Both the position numbers and the translations under genes were made by a program. A stretch of 33,512 nucleotides of DNA from Clostridia bacterium (GTDB taxonomy: Bacteria; Bacillota; Clostridia; Lachnospirales; Lachnospiraceae), in assembly GCA_910574835.1 (NCBI GenBank), contig CAJTDE010000042.1, positions 1 through 33,512 on the forward strand. The letters are read 5' to 3'. The notes beneath the pieces are model-generated. The model searched no databases. It saw nothing but the letters and a program-made list of their open reading frames with translations, and had not been told where the DNA came from. This document shows positions 33,344 to 33,512 of this stretch, one piece after another (within the stretch, counting starts at the first letter, position 1; the number at the start of each line of letters is the position of its first letter).

Positions 33344-33382
33344 TGACCGGTAGCATTAGATCATCCGAAGCTGACGGAAGTA

Positions 33383-33411
33383 TGTACAAAGCGGCAAAAA
33401 CTTGCTATAAT
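33383..33411 (+). promoter_or_regulatory. Outward promoter at the right terminal repeat
   Basis: TGTACA (33383-33388) and a perfect TATAAT (33406-33411) are spaced by 17 bases. The terminal repeat begins at the very next base, so transcription would start within the repeat and run out of the window. Confidence 0.65.
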
Positions 33412-33512
33412 ACCTGTCTTTAGTATCAGACATTTAAAAATGGCGTTAGTTTATGAAAATAGTAAAAGCTGTTGCATTTCGGTGCGACAGCTTTTGGAAT
33501 TATAGCTATTAA
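33412..33512 (+). repeat. Right copy of 101-bp terminal inverted repeat
   Basis: Exact reverse complement of 4-104. It begins ACCTGTCTTTAG directly after a TATAAT and runs to the last base of the window, so its true length is unknown. It may be the end of a mobile element or the start of a repeated small RNA gene. Confidence 0.9.
33464..33495 (+). terminator. Outward-facing terminator-like hairpin in right repeat
   Basis: Read outward, AAAAGCTGTTGCA pairs with TGCGACAGCTTTT with one U-G pair around a UUCG-containing loop, ending in TTTT. It lies about 46 bases after the expected start of the outward transcript, which would give a short RNA of roughly 75-80 bases if it terminates. Confidence 0.5.

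Noticed and set aside
1-33512. Terminal inverted repeats as the ends of a linear plasmid or phage
   Set aside because: The content is chromosomal housekeeping (ssrA, fatty-acid synthesis) with no replication or packaging genes, so a dispersed repeat at contig edges is more likely.

Overview
The window looks like chromosomal DNA of a Gram-positive anaerobe of the Clostridia, most likely a Lachnospiraceae. Grounds are the one-piece tmRNA with tag AEDNLAYAA, FabK instead of FabI as enoyl-ACP reductase, a single-chain AccD-AccA carboxyltransferase, BMP-type nucleoside uptake, strong AGGAGG ribosome sites and moderate GC. The species call is inference; the gene families are read directly. I see no CRISPR array, rRNA, tRNA, phage module or intact transposase.

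Layout. (1) 1-1530: a dispersed repeat at the edge, a small DUF378 membrane protein, and a gene-poor stretch holding the broken remains of GGDEF and PilZ (cyclic-di-GMP) coding sequence. (2) 1531-4822: a DUF362 protein, ssrA with promoter and terminator, a YjjG-type HAD nucleotidase, and on the minus strand an unusual Nudix-pyrophosphatase-like fusion. (3) 5288-16112: a type II fatty-acid synthesis cluster, fabH-acpP-fabK-fabD-fabG-fabF-accB-fabZ-accC-accDA plus a second FabK/nitronate-monooxygenase-like flavoprotein, all on the plus strand; together these make malonyl-CoA, load ACP and run the elongation cycle. (4) 16249-19507: a TetR-type regulator, an OmpR-type two-component pair and an acylphosphatase. 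(5) 19566-31971: a nucleoside-scavenging locus. A minus-strand LacI-type regulator fused to a PfkB sugar kinase faces a plus-strand series encoding a BMP lipoprotein, a double ABC ATPase, two permeases, a nucleoside hydrolase, an M20 peptidase, a GATase-like protein, a second M20 peptidase and a stand-alone ribokinase. Import, glycosidic cleavage and ribose phosphorylation form a coherent path; the peptidases and GATase-like protein hint at a modified or conjugated substrate. (6) 32326-33174: a DegV/FakB-type fatty-acid-binding protein, then a hairpin-rich repeat element and the second copy of the edge repeat.

The least explained material is intergenic. Two 129-bp copies of a highly structured element sit directly before an M20 peptidase gene and the degV gene; every difference that falls in a stem keeps the pairing. 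A 27-bp imperfect palindrome recurs at four places, with an extra half-site that closes a 142-bp multi-hairpin element. A second palindromic family occurs twice in opposite orientation. The window is bounded by a perfect 101-bp inverted repeat carrying an outward-facing terminator-like hairpin. All similarity calls are from reading the sequence; no database search was run.
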